Source of the DNA: JAENVU01 sp963765075
GTDB lineage: Bacteria; Actinomycetota; Acidimicrobiia; IMCC26256; JAENVU01
Assembly (NCBI GenBank): GCA_963765075.1
Contig: CAVXVA010000007.1
Location: 186,001 to 250,000 of the forward strand
DNA: 64,000 nucleotides
Direction of reading: 5' to 3'
Shown: piece after piece, positions 34,170 to 42,093 of the stretch
How the letters are laid out: every line of letters starts with the position of its first letter
Position numbering within the stretch: position 1 is the stretch's first letter
Position numbers and translations under genes: made by a program
Notes under the pieces: model-generated
Seen by the model: only the letters and a program-made list of their open reading frames with translations
Told to the model about the DNA's origin: nothing
Databases searched by the model: none

Positions 34170-35468
34170 GTGGACGGTAGTAGCGCGATCTGGTTCGGCG
34201 CGCCCAACTTCAAAGTGCTCGACGTCGTCGACGACGGGCACGAGTTGACGATCTTGGTCGAGTCGACCGCGACGGTGACGGGCTGCACGGCGTGTGGCAC
34301 GCGAGCGAAGCCGAAAGACCGCCGCTGGGTCGGCCTGCGCGACGCACCGTCGGGTGACCGGGCCGTCGTGGTCCGGGTGTGGCGGCGGATCTGGTCGTGT
34401 CCCGACCCTGATTGCCCGACGAAGACCTGGACAGAGGCGTGTGAGCTCGCCGGGCCGCGTCGGGTGCTCACACATCGTGCGGTGGCGTGGGCCACGGATC
34501 GGATCGAGGCGATCGAGGGGACCATCGCGTCGATCGCTCGAGGGTTCGGGGTGTCGTGGCCGACCGTCTGGTCGGCGGTCGAACAGGCCGGCACCGAACG
34601 AGTCGACGATCCCGGCCGGGTGGGTGAGACGCCGATGGCTGGCTTCGACGAGACGGTGATGCAACCCGCGCACCGTCGACGGCGCCGCCGGTTCATCACC
34701 GCAGTCGTCGACGTCGTCTCCGGTCAGATCATCGACGTGTTCGAAGGCCGCGATGCCGCTGACCTGCGTCTCTGGCTCGCCGGTCAGCCTGCCTGGTGGC
34801 GGGCCGCGGTCGAGGTCGTCTCGGTCGACCCGCACGAGGGCTATCGCAAGGCGGTGACCGACACGGTCCTGCTTCGCGACATCACGCTCGTGGTCGATCC
34901 GTTCCACATCGTGCGGCTCGCGAACCAGGCCGTCACTCGCTGTCGACAACGCGTCCAGCAAGACACGCTCGGTCACCGCGGCTGGGCCCGTGATCCGCTC
35001 TACGCGACCCGCAAGCTCTTCCTCCTCGGTGCCGAACGCGTCGACGAACAAGGGTGGGAACGGATCTGGGCCGCGTTGCGCGACGGAGACCCAACCGGCG
35101 AACTCCAAGACGCCTGGGTCGCGAAAGAGAAAGTCCGCAGCATCTATCTCACCGACGATCCCGCCGTCGCCGAGGCCGCGCTCGGCGATGCGATCGTCTG
35201 GTGCACCGCGCCCGAAGCCGGACCCGAACTCCGTCGGCTCGCGAAGACCCTCCGACGGTGGCGCGTTCAGATCTTGAACCATCACACGACCGGCGCGAGC
35301 AACGGTCCCGTCGAAGCCGCGAACCTCTTGATCAAGCAGGTCAAGCGCTCCGGCCGCGGGTTCCGCAACCTCGCCAACTACCGACTCCGGATCTTGCTCG
35401 CCGGCGGCCTCACACGCGAGCATCACGCCGTCACGAGACTCCGAGCCCGACCCAGCTCGGTCGCGTAG
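34170..35468 (+). CDS. ISL3-family transposase
   Basis: A 432-residue DDE transposase of the ISL3 family. An N-terminal zinc-binding region (GCTACGTRAKPKDRRW and CPDPDCPTKTW) is followed by a helix-turn-helix and the catalytic core: Asp in GFDETVMQ, Asp in VSVDPHEGYRKAV, and Glu in SNGPVEAANLLIKQVKRS, with a typical end (GFRNLANYRLRILL). The gene is intact, so the IS may be active. I could not define its inverted repeats: the leader (34117-34169) contains a hairpin-like GGGCCTCC/GGAGGCCC pair, but no clear partner is visible after the stop. Confidence 0.88.
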   Translation: MDGSSAIWFGAPNFKVLDVVDDGHELTILVESTATVTGCTACGTRAKPKDRRWVGLRDAPSGDRAVVVRVWRRIWSCPDPDCPTKTWTEACELAGPRRVLTHRAVAWATDRIEAIEGTIASIARGFGVSWPTVWSAVEQAGTERVDDPGRVGETPMAGFDETVMQPAHRRRRRRFITAVVDVVSGQIIDVFEGRDAADLRLWLAGQPAWWRAAVEVVSVDPHEGYRKAVTDTVLLRDITLVVDPFHIVRLANQAVTRCRQRVQQDTLGHRGWARDPLYATRKLFLLGAERVDEQGWERIWAALRDGDPTGELQDAWVAKEKVRSIYLTDDPAVAEAALGDAIVWCTAPEAGPELRRLAKTLRRWRVQILNHHTTGASNGPVEAANLLIKQVKRSGRGFRNLANYRLRILLAGGLTREHHAVTRLRARPSSVA

Positions 35469-35791
35469 GGCCCCCGAACCCTGCAGGCCACGGCTGTCGA
35501 ATCCTTCCGGTTTAGTGGCGACCGCGCCCATGGCTACTCGGACGCCCGCATCGCTTCGAAGGCGTCGACGCCGATAGCGCCAACGCGCCGATTCCCACCT
35601 TTCGCTTCCGACGTTCAACAGCCACGATGGTGTTTGATCGTTTACACGACGTCACCGGCCCGCCAGCCAACACCCTTCGTCGCGCGACGAAGCCAATCCA
35701 GGGGACTGGACCGGCACGGGATCAACATCCCCACCCTCCTGCCCATCGACTCCTAGCGTCCCTGGCAGTGGCGACGACCGGGGGTTGGGCA
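35469..35791. other. Non-coding stretch between transposase and RCC1 gene
   Basis: About 320 bases. It should contain the right end of the ISL3 element and the promoter of the RCC1-protein gene. An open frame (from 35627) runs through its second half into that gene, but those codons show no similarity to anything and the shared anchor motif starts only at the GTG at 35792. I see no further gene. Confidence 0.4.
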
Positions 35792-37198
35792 GTGAGTAAA
35801 CGAATCCAAGGCATCATGATCGGCGTCATCGTCGGCGCATTCCTCGCCGGCGGTGTCGCGTACGCGGTCACGGTCGTGCCGCCGAACAGTTCCGACCGTT
35901 ACTACGCGTGTGTGAGCACCACCGGGGTCGTCCGGTACGCGACCATGCGACTCAACGTCACTCCTGCGTCGTGTCCGAAGGCAACTGACACTGTGCGGTC
36001 GTGGAACGCGCAAGGACCACAAGGTGTCCCCGGCCTCGAAGGCGTGCCCGGATCACTTTCGTGCTCCGACGAGTTGCGCGTCCTCGCTGCGGTACCGACG
36101 TTCACGATCCGCGAAGAATGCGCGCCTCCGGCCACGACAACCACATCGACAACCACGCTCCTGATGCAGCCGTCCAACCTTTGGACGTGGGGGATCAACA
36201 ACGGTCAATACAGCCCTACGCGCTCTGGTTCAGGGAACGACTGGGAATCGATTGATGCGGACGGTTACCACTCTTTGGCGATCAAGGCCGATGGAACCCT
36301 CTGGGCGTGGGGACGCAACGGTGAAGGAGAAGTCGGCGACGGCACCACCATCACACGCTCAGAACCAACTCGGATCGGGTCAGCAAGCGACTGGGCTTCG
36401 GTCTCGGCCGGCGGCAACCACTCCTTTGCAATCAAGGACGATGGGACGCTCTGGGCTTGGGGCTACAACGGGAACGGCCAGCTTGGCGACGGAACCACAG
36501 TTCAGCGGACGACGCCGGCCCAGGTTGGCACCGCAACGAACTGGGCAGCAGTGTCGACTGGTTCGCAGGTCTTGGCCGTACGTACCGATGGAACTTTGTG
36601 GGCATGGGGTGAGAACTTCTACGGGCAGCTAGGCGACGGAACCACTATTCAACGAACGACGCCGACGCGGGTCGGCACCGCAACGAACTGGGCAAGCGTG
36701 TCGGCTGGCTCGTCACATTCGTTGGCGATCAAAGGGGACGGGACTCTCTGGGCCTGGGGCGACAACTCAGCGGGGGAACTGGGTCAGGGGACATCCACGA
36801 GCGCAGTGCTGAATCCCACGCAAGTCGGCTCATCCTCCGACTGGGCTTTGGTCTCAGCCGTTGGCATTGGTTCGTTGGCGATCAAGGACGATGGATCGCT
36901 CTGGGCGTGGGGCTACAACGCAAGCGGGCAGCTCGGCGACGGAACGACCGTCAATCGTTGGAGTCCGACGCAGATCGGCTCGGCAACAGATTGGGCCGTT
37001 GTCGCGGCCGGTTCGTTTGGTTACCACTCATTGGCAATCAAGAACGACGGGACACTCTGGGCGTGGGGCTACAACTCATACGGGCAGCTCGGCGACGGAA
37101 CAGCTGTCAGCCGTTCAATCCCTACTCAGATCGGCTCGGGAACGAACTGGACCCAAGTTGCGGCTGGACAACACCACTCGGTGGCTCTCAGTGGGTGA
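35792..37198 (+). CDS. Exported RCC1-repeat (seven-bladed propeller) protein
   Basis: A 468-residue protein. The N-terminal anchor and DRYYAC module (shared with the gene at 33306) is followed by a short collagen-like GPQGVPGLEGVPG and a threonine-rich linker (TTTTSTTT). Seven tandem repeats of about 50 residues then follow, each with LWAWG and mostly GQLGDGT, as in RCC1/alpha-tubulin-suppressor propellers. Seven copies would close a propeller. The repeats are similar at DNA level, so the array may expand or contract by recombination. GTG start at 35792. Likely surface-displayed; ligand unknown. Confidence 0.78.
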   Translation: MSKRIQGIMIGVIVGAFLAGGVAYAVTVVPPNSSDRYYACVSTTGVVRYATMRLNVTPASCPKATDTVRSWNAQGPQGVPGLEGVPGSLSCSDELRVLAAVPTFTIREECAPPATTTTSTTTLLMQPSNLWTWGINNGQYSPTRSGSGNDWESIDADGYHSLAIKADGTLWAWGRNGEGEVGDGTTITRSEPTRIGSASDWASVSAGGNHSFAIKDDGTLWAWGYNGNGQLGDGTTVQRTTPAQVGTATNWAAVSTGSQVLAVRTDGTLWAWGENFYGQLGDGTTIQRTTPTRVGTATNWASVSAGSSHSLAIKGDGTLWAWGDNSAGELGQGTSTSAVLNPTQVGSSSDWALVSAVGIGSLAIKDDGSLWAWGYNASGQLGDGTTVNRWSPTQIGSATDWAVVAAGSFGYHSLAIKNDGTLWAWGYNSYGQLGDGTAVSRSIPTQIGSGTNWTQVAAGQHHSVALSG

Positions 37199-37527
37199 CG
37201 GCGAAACTTCTTCCGAGGATTCGCGGCGATCAACCGCGAACACATCGCCAGCCGGCTGAGTCACGGCTGAAGCTGCAGACTCCACCGAACTAATCCAGTC
37301 GTGCCAGCCGCCGAGGTCAGGTCAAGTGCGTTCTCCAAGAGTCCCTAACCCGTACGTGGAGCGCGCCGCCGCAACCTGCCGGGTGCGCGCGACGCCGGGG
37401 GGAGGGGTGGGGTGCCCCCGATGGCCGACGCGGCCCGCGGTGACGGCCGAGGGTGCTTGCGTTGCAGCTGAAACAGAAGGCGAAGCGGAAGGGCGCAGGC
37501 CGACGCGGACGTGATCGAAACGCACCC
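37199..37527. other. Intergenic stretch after the RCC1 gene
   Basis: About 330 bases. Open frames here on both strands are arginine/proline-rich and resemble no protein family; I regard them as chance frames in GC-rich DNA. The right part leads into the inverted-repeat-like end of the IS3 remnant. Confidence 0.4.
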
Positions 37528-37860
37528 TGGAGTTGACCCGCGATCTTGGACACGGGTTGGTGTGATTCAGGCGGCTCGGCTGGCAGCGTATGCATCGGCG
37601 GGGGTGCGGTGCCCAAGACGGGCTTGGTGGCGGGCCCGGTTGTAGAAGACCTCGATGTATTCGAACAGGATCGTGCGGAGCTGCGACCGCGTGAGCTGCT
37701 CCCACGATCCCCAGATGTGGACGAGGTCGCGTTTGATCGCGGCCCACGTCGATTCCATCGCGGCGTTGTCGTAGCAGCAGCCGGTCCGACCATATGAGGC
37801 GTTGACGTTCCAGTCGGTGAGTCGGTTCGAGAACTCGAGCTGTGGCGGCAGTGACCGCCA
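37528..37860 (-). mobile_element. IS3-family element remnant (3' end of orfB transposase)
   Basis: On the minus strand, 37567-37860 encodes the end of an IS3-type integrase core: ASYGRTGCCYDNAAMESTWA, then FEYIEVFYNRARHQARLGHR, then TPADAY. The first part of the transposase is missing. After its stop, the sequence TGTCCAAGATCGCGGGTCA (read on the minus strand, within 37528-37552) resembles IS3-group terminal repeats and likely marks the element end. The upstream portion was lost, so the copy is dead. It flags the left part of the island as an accretion of older insertions. Confidence 0.72.
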
Positions 37861-38002
37861 GCCTGATTGTGCCCCCGCCAGCTAGCGAGATTCAGCGGTC
37901 TCGATTCCTAGGACCTCCGCAAGTCAAGGCTTTTCCGAGACCTGCCGAAGAAACTCTTGACACACCCGCGATAATGGGTGATCCGATGAAGAGAGGGCCT
38001 TG

Positions 38003-38215
38003 ATGGGCAGCCCTGTACGCAAACCGCTGGATATTGAAGCTCTGAGTATTGAGCTCAAGGGTTTTGAGGCGTGTTACGCGATGCCTTCCGAGCGGCGCGC
38101 TGACGCTTTCACCAGCCCATCCGGTCGACTGGTCGAGAATCCCGACTTTGTGCGCTGGGACTTCGTGTACTCGATTCTTCGACGCGCCGGCCAGCTGCCG
38201 TACCCTGTCAGCTAG
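38003..38215 (+). CDS. Small protein, possible antitoxin of a TumE-type pair
   Basis: A 70-residue acidic-to-neutral protein (DIEALSIELKGFEACYAMPS, later ENPDFVRWDFVYSILRR). The pattern resembles small helical antitoxin-like proteins of the form ELxxFExxYGMxSEExxxxFxxGxLxxxxDFxEWxxLY. It has no DNA-binding motif I can name. AGAGAGGG lies upstream of the ATG. The gene ends 27 bases before the TumE-like gene on the same strand, which is the usual toxin-antitoxin spacing. The role is inferred from position and pattern. Confidence 0.5.
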   Translation: MGSPVRKPLDIEALSIELKGFEACYAMPSERRADAFTSPSGRLVENPDFVRWDFVYSILRRAGQLPYPVS

Positions 38216-38242
38216 CCCCTCCCAGTTCGCATCGGGCAGGCA

Positions 38243-38698
38243 ATGCCGCCCTACTACGTCCAAGGGTTCGAGGACTACCTAGCGTGGTTCTACGAGATCC
38301 TTCACGGTTCCGGCGCTGTCGATACTGAGCCAGCCGAAGTGACCATCTACGAGAACGAGAGTCTCGCTGCCGACGGGACCATCCAACGTTTAGCGGTGGT
38401 CAGCAAGTACATACTCAAGTTCTACGATGGCAGCCGCCTCCAGATCTCGTTCATGATCACTGAGCGGCTCGACGGGACGTACCACGAGAGCCTCGGCTTA
38501 GAGCTGAACGAATACAGCTACGACTATCGAGACGCCGACGATCAACTTCTCTGGCGCTACGACCGGCACGCAGAGATCCATCATGGGTTCCTTGTGGCAA
38601 CCCACTCCCATATCGGATCCGAGGACAACGTCGCACCAACGGACGCCGTCGAGATTGACTCCGTTATCAGTAACGTTTTGCGTCATCTCGCGGACTAG
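38243..38698 (+). CDS. TumE-like (DUF6516) protein, possible toxin
   Basis: A 151-residue protein. The middle and C-terminal part (LELNEYSYDYRDADDQLLWR, then YDRHAEIHHGFLVATHSHIG) follows the DUF6516/TumE pattern of YSYHYQDxxGxLIFRYDNAPHH and HxHxG. TumE proteins are nuclease-like toxins paired with small antitoxins. It is preceded by a 70-residue candidate antitoxin. No frameshift and no signal peptide; lower GC than the chromosome. Assignment rests on motif pattern only. Its place on an integrated element fits an addiction module. Confidence 0.55.
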   Translation: MPPYYVQGFEDYLAWFYEILHGSGAVDTEPAEVTIYENESLAADGTIQRLAVVSKYILKFYDGSRLQISFMITERLDGTYHESLGLELNEYSYDYRDADDQLLWRYDRHAEIHHGFLVATHSHIGSEDNVAPTDAVEIDSVISNVLRHLAD

Positions 38699-38767
38699 CT
38701 CTCCGGCAATATCAGGTTGCCCGAGAACGGCCATGCGACGCGTCGCTTACGGCTTTCCGCGGAAGCA

Positions 38768-39294
38768 CTAGAGGTAGGGCTGCCAAGCGTCGAGCGTGCT
38801 CTCCAACGTGTATTTAGTCCGGTCGAGTGTCCCCATCGCGCTTGCGCACTGAGTGACTGAACCGCTGCTGGTTCGCAAGCACTCGTTTGCGGCGTTCGCC
38901 GCCTCGGCTACGGCCTCGGCGTCTGCAATCGTTGACTGAACAAGATCCCGGATCTCAGGCGGCGGCTCCCCCACGTATTGACCAGCCGTACGCATGGACG
39001 CACCGAGGAGATTGACGGCGAGGGTCGATCCGGTCAATTCAACGTCGACAGTGAGATCTGGGCTCCGAGTGGGCAGGACAGAGAGACGAAGGAACAAGCG
39101 TCGGTACTTGAGAGTGCCGACCTCAAGGTCCGCTCAGTGCGTGCTACGTAGCTCGCGTACTGGCGTACGGACGCAGTCGCTCTCGTTGTGGTCGTCGAAT
39201 CCGGCGCTTTGCTGCCGGTGCTGTTCGATCCGCTGCCGCAGGCTACGGACAGTCCCGCAACGAGACTGATGACTATTAGCTGACGCGAACGCAC
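38768..39294 (-). pseudogene. Hypothetical lipoprotein, frameshifted relative of the 32658 gene
   Basis: The N-terminal part (a probable GTG start at 39294, then RSRQLIVISLVAGLSVACGS with the lipobox Cys) runs in one frame to LGAQISL. The C-terminal part (TVDVELTGSTLAVNLLGASM to LDAWQPYL, stop at 38768-38770) is in another frame. One base appears to be missing at about 39035-39050. The C-terminus and lipobox match the lipoprotein at 32658-33182. Protein length after repair is about 175 residues, the same as that relative. Function unknown. Confidence 0.55.
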
Positions 39295-39425
39295 ACTGCC
39301 CCCGAACTTGAGACCTAACGTTGCTCCGGAACCGAACGGACGGACGTTCATCTGATGCCGTACAGATTCGGCTCTGGCTGGCACGGTACTTCTTCTGCTC
39401 GCCCATGTTCTGCGCGTGACCCTCG

Positions 39426-39992
39426 TCATCGGGTCGTCGCCAGGTGTCGAGCCTTGCAAGCCACTCGGCAAACTCGCACAGTTGATCGGAGCGTGAAGTC
39501 ACAAGAGTCCCCCCCCCGAATATCATCACCAAGAACGCGGAAAGACGATACCGCTACCTCTGAGATCCCGCAGTTCAGGGTCCTGGTCACCACTCCCGCT
39601 GCGGCGGATACGGTCGGCCGAGCCGGTCGAGGCTGGACACCGTCACACGCTGGAGCCGCACCACCGAATCCCCGTTCGCCCGGGAGCACCACACCGGGGA
39701 CACCTTTCTTCGGCCGGCCAGTCGGGCGACCAGTCGCCACCCGCGCCCCCGGTGGCGGACCACCGCCCGTTTCGGTGTCGCGGAGATGCAACCCGGCCGC
39801 GATCGCTCGGGCCGCCAACTCGGCCATTCGAGCATTCCGACGCGCGCCATTGCACCGGACACAGGAAGCGACGAGGTTGGAGCCCATGTTCTGGCCGCCC
39901 TCCGAAACCGGCCGGAGATGATCGGCCACCGTCGCGCGCCCGCCACACCAGTGGCAGACGCCACCAGCGGCCGCCAGACACTCGGACCGCAA
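39426..39992 (-). CDS. HNH endonuclease, element-associated; 5' end unclear
   Basis: The first 70 residues form a compact HNH domain: CHWCGG, ADHLRPVSEGGQNMGSNL and CVRCNGARRNAR supply the zinc cysteines, the catalytic His and the Asn. In-frame codons before this start read YSGPAWQALRSECLA, which is also family-like, but no ATG or GTG is found before an upstream stop, so the true 5' end may lie across a frameshift. The C-terminal third is low-complexity and may be out of frame. Small HNH nucleases of this type accompany phage packaging genes and satellites. It is the last gene of the leftward replication module. Confidence 0.55.
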   Translation of the reverse strand: MRSECLAAAGGVCHWCGGRATVADHLRPVSEGGQNMGSNLVASCVRCNGARRNARMAELAARAIAAGLHLRDTETGGGPPPGARVATGRPTGRPKKGVPGVVLPGERGFGGAAPACDGVQPRPARPTVSAAAGVVTRTLNCGISEVAVSSFRVLGDDIRGGDSCDFTLRSTVRVCRVACKARHLATTR

Positions 39993-40065
39993 CGCCTGCC
40001 ACGCCGGTCCCGAATACGCGTTCGACGTGTCACGTCAGGACCTCCAACGAAATCGCAAGAGGGAG

Positions 40066-40184
40066 AACGAAGACTTGGCCGGTGCAATGCGCCGCGCCGA
40101 CAGTAAAAACCCCTGATCGCTGGGCATTCTCCGAACACAAAACGAAGCCTTGGCGGGTGCAATGCACCGGCCCGACCCAAAAAG
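40066..40184. repeat. Two 75-bp-spaced repeats each with a GGTGCA-type dyad
   Basis: Copies start at 40066 and 40141. Each contains AACGAAG, then CTTGGC, then a 13-bp palindrome (GGTGCAATGCRCC), a GC-rich flank, and a run of A. The second palindrome is perfect. A period of 75 bases with conserved internal order suggests operator or replication-origin sites for the element. The function is inferred. Confidence 0.5.
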
Positions 40185-40458
40185 TCCGCGGGGCTCCACC
40201 ACTCGGCCGACCATATATAGAAGGCGACTGCGGCCTTCAGTGCGCGTCTCGCTCTGCCTGAAACTGCGGGCACCGGTGCCATTCGGCTCGACCACCCGTT
40301 CCGTACTCAATCCTTGCGACACGCTCCGTCCCGATAGCCACCGTCGCCGTGCTGAAAACGGGCGTCTGGTGCTCCCCATCGCGGATGGCTCCACGTTGCA
40401 CAAACGGGCTGCGGCACGTGGGGTCATGAACGCGTCCGTCGCGATGCGAAAAAGCTCA

Positions 40459-40480
40459 TCGGTCATCGGTCATCGGTCAT
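40459..40480 (-). repeat. Heptanucleotide repeat with overlapping start codons
   Basis: On the minus strand ATGACCG is repeated three times and followed by ATGAGC, so four ATG codons lie 7 bases apart and fall in all three frames. An AGGAG lies just upstream of the first. Only the third ATG (40466) opens a longer frame. A 7-base unit at a start site could switch the frame by slippage. Confidence 0.5.
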
Positions 40481-40494
40481 GTCTCCTGCGTGGG

Positions 40495-40791
40495 TCATCG
40501 CATGTTCCTGAGATGGGCGGCGAACTGTTCCTCTGCGAGTTGTTCCTCGTCGGTGTCGAGTTCTTCGAGATGTCGGACGGCGGGAGGTGCGGTCGATCGG
40601 GAAGCCCATTCGCCGACCGGGCGGGATTGGAGTCGGACGGTTGCGAATTCGCCGGTGCGGTCGAGGGTGCGGGCGAACCGTCGGGCGTGGGGTTCGGTTT
40701 GGTAGTAGCGGTGAACGAGGGTGGTGCCTTGCCAGTGGGCTCGACGCCACGACACTCGCCATTCGTATTGGGTGGGTCGGGTGGCGGTCAT
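40495..40791 (-). CDS. Hypothetical small protein of the replication module
   Basis: A 98-residue protein (MTATRPTQYEWRVSWRRAHW, later HARRFARTLDR and an acidic end). It is rich in Trp, Arg and Tyr in the first half and acidic in the last third. I recognise no domain. Its ATG overlaps the stop of the DUF3631 gene (ATGA), so it is translated as part of that operon. An open frame upstream to 40938 is the out-of-frame tail of the DUF3631 gene rather than an N-terminal extension. Confidence 0.55.
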   Translation of the reverse strand: MTATRPTQYEWRVSWRRAHWQGTTLVHRYYQTEPHARRFARTLDRTGEFATVRLQSRPVGEWASRSTAPPAVRHLEELDTDEEQLAEEQFAAHLRNMR

Positions 40792-42093
40792 GGTCCGACC
40801 ACCGATTCGGGGTCGATCACCGCGGCGTCGAAGCGGTCGAGGAGCAGGCTTGACCGCGTTGTCGTGGTCGGCGCGTTGCCCTTGTTGCCCTCCTTCAGAG
40901 GGGGGTGAAGGGTCGTCTTGCTCGTCTATCTCAACCATGCCCCCTACCTGAGAAGCGACAAGGGCAACAGGTGGGAGGAGTCGGACCCATGCATCGTGGA
41001 AGTTTCGCGCAGGTAGCCCTTGCGGGTGCCGTCGTCGAAACGGTGGTCACCAGGTCGGACCTCGTAGGGGCGGAGACGCTTCGCGAGGCCGCGAGCCTCG
41101 AGGGGACGGCCGCGCAAGTCACCCCACGGTGCCTCATCGAGTTCCGTCAACTTCGCAAGGAGGTCGTCGGTCCCGAGGCGGTCGAGGTCGCCGAAGACAG
41201 TTCGGCAGTCTTCGAGGAGGCGAACGCCGAGACTGCGTTTCGCGTTTGGCGCGTTCATTGTTGAGTACGACGGCGGCGGCGCGTATCTGGGTTGACCATC
41301 TGGGGCCGGCGCGGTCGCCGATGATGACGAGCGGTTCCCATACGTCGGCGGGACGGTCGGTGATGCCTTCGGGCATTACCGGTTCGTCATCGTCGAGGGT
41401 GACCGCGTAGGCCTGCGCCCAGGTTGCGAGTTCGTCTTTGAGTCCCGCTGTCTCGTCGAGCGCCCGGCGTCGCCGGAAGGGTTCGATGTGTTCGTGCGGT
41501 GCGCGCCGTTTCATGCCGATGATGATTGAACGGTCGAGGATGGTGTCGGGTAGGTCGCCGATGCCAGCGAGCGCGGCCGCGCAGAATGCCTGAAACTCTT
41601 TGACGGTCACGCCTTTGCCGACCTCGCATCGGGTCGCGACTGCGCCGCGCCGATGGCCGGCGTTGATAAGGCCACGCACGTCCTCGTGCTGTTGTGCGAC
41701 TTTCTGGCCGAGGTAGGTGTCGGCTTCGTCGAGGAGGAGCGTCGGCTGTTCGCCGTCGACCTTCCGGAACAGTGCCGCTGCACTGATGTTCACCGTGTGC
41801 AAAGGGTTCGGGCAGACCAGCTCGAGCACCTCAAGGAGGCGCGTCTTGCCGCTCCCCTTCTCGGCGCTGAGCGCCGCTAACCGAGGGGTCGAGTCGAACA
41901 CTTCGTAACCGAGGGCGTGGGCGTGCACGACCCAGGCGACGACCGCGTGCCGTGCCGAGTCGGAGGGGAACGCGACGTAACGGGCAAGGAGGTGGTCGAG
42001 CTGGTCGAGAAGTACCGTCAACTCCTCTCCGCCGTGAGTCGACCTCGCAGGAGGGGCAACAAGGGCAACAGGGGCGATGTTCGGAGCGTTCAT
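40788..42093 (-). pseudogene. DUF3631-domain ATPase, frameshifted
   Basis: It starts at ATG 42093 (MNAPNIAPVALVAPPARSTH), overlapping the prim-pol stop. The ATPase core has Walker A SAEKGSGKTRLLE and Walker B TLLLDEADTYL, then the DUF3631 region (RCEVGKGVTVKEFQAF to LNNERAKR). The frame then shifts by one base at about 41230 to SLGVRLLEDCRTVFGDLDRL, again near 41010 to FHDAWVRLLPPVALVASQVG, and again in a C run near 40910, ending in TGA 40788-40790. Such proteins are helicase-like partners of prim-pol replicases. Joined length is about 434 residues. Confidence 0.7.

Larger units (their letters stand above)
39993..40494. other. About 500 bases without a clear gene; holds the dyad repeats
   Basis: Between the HNH gene and the small protein gene at 40495. 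Open minus-strand frames cross it (one starting at 40466 with MTDELFRIATDAFMTPRA), but similarity is lost after about 35 residues and the middle is occupied by two copies of a dyad-containing repeat. A short real gene disrupted by a frameshift is possible. Confidence 0.4.

Noticed and set aside
36181..37190. Regular DNA repeats that could be taken for a CRISPR array
   Set aside because: They are in-frame codons of RCC1 propeller repeats (period about 150 bases) with diverged copies and no spacer pattern.
37326..37797. Plus-strand small genes around 37.3-37.8 kb
   Set aside because: They are antisense to or upstream of the IS3 remnant and have no family similarity or ribosome sites.
40495..40938. 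A longer version of the small protein at 40495 starting at 40938
   Set aside because: Its first 49 codons are the tail of the DUF3631 gene seen through a C-run frameshift; the ATG at 40791 overlaps that gene's stop.
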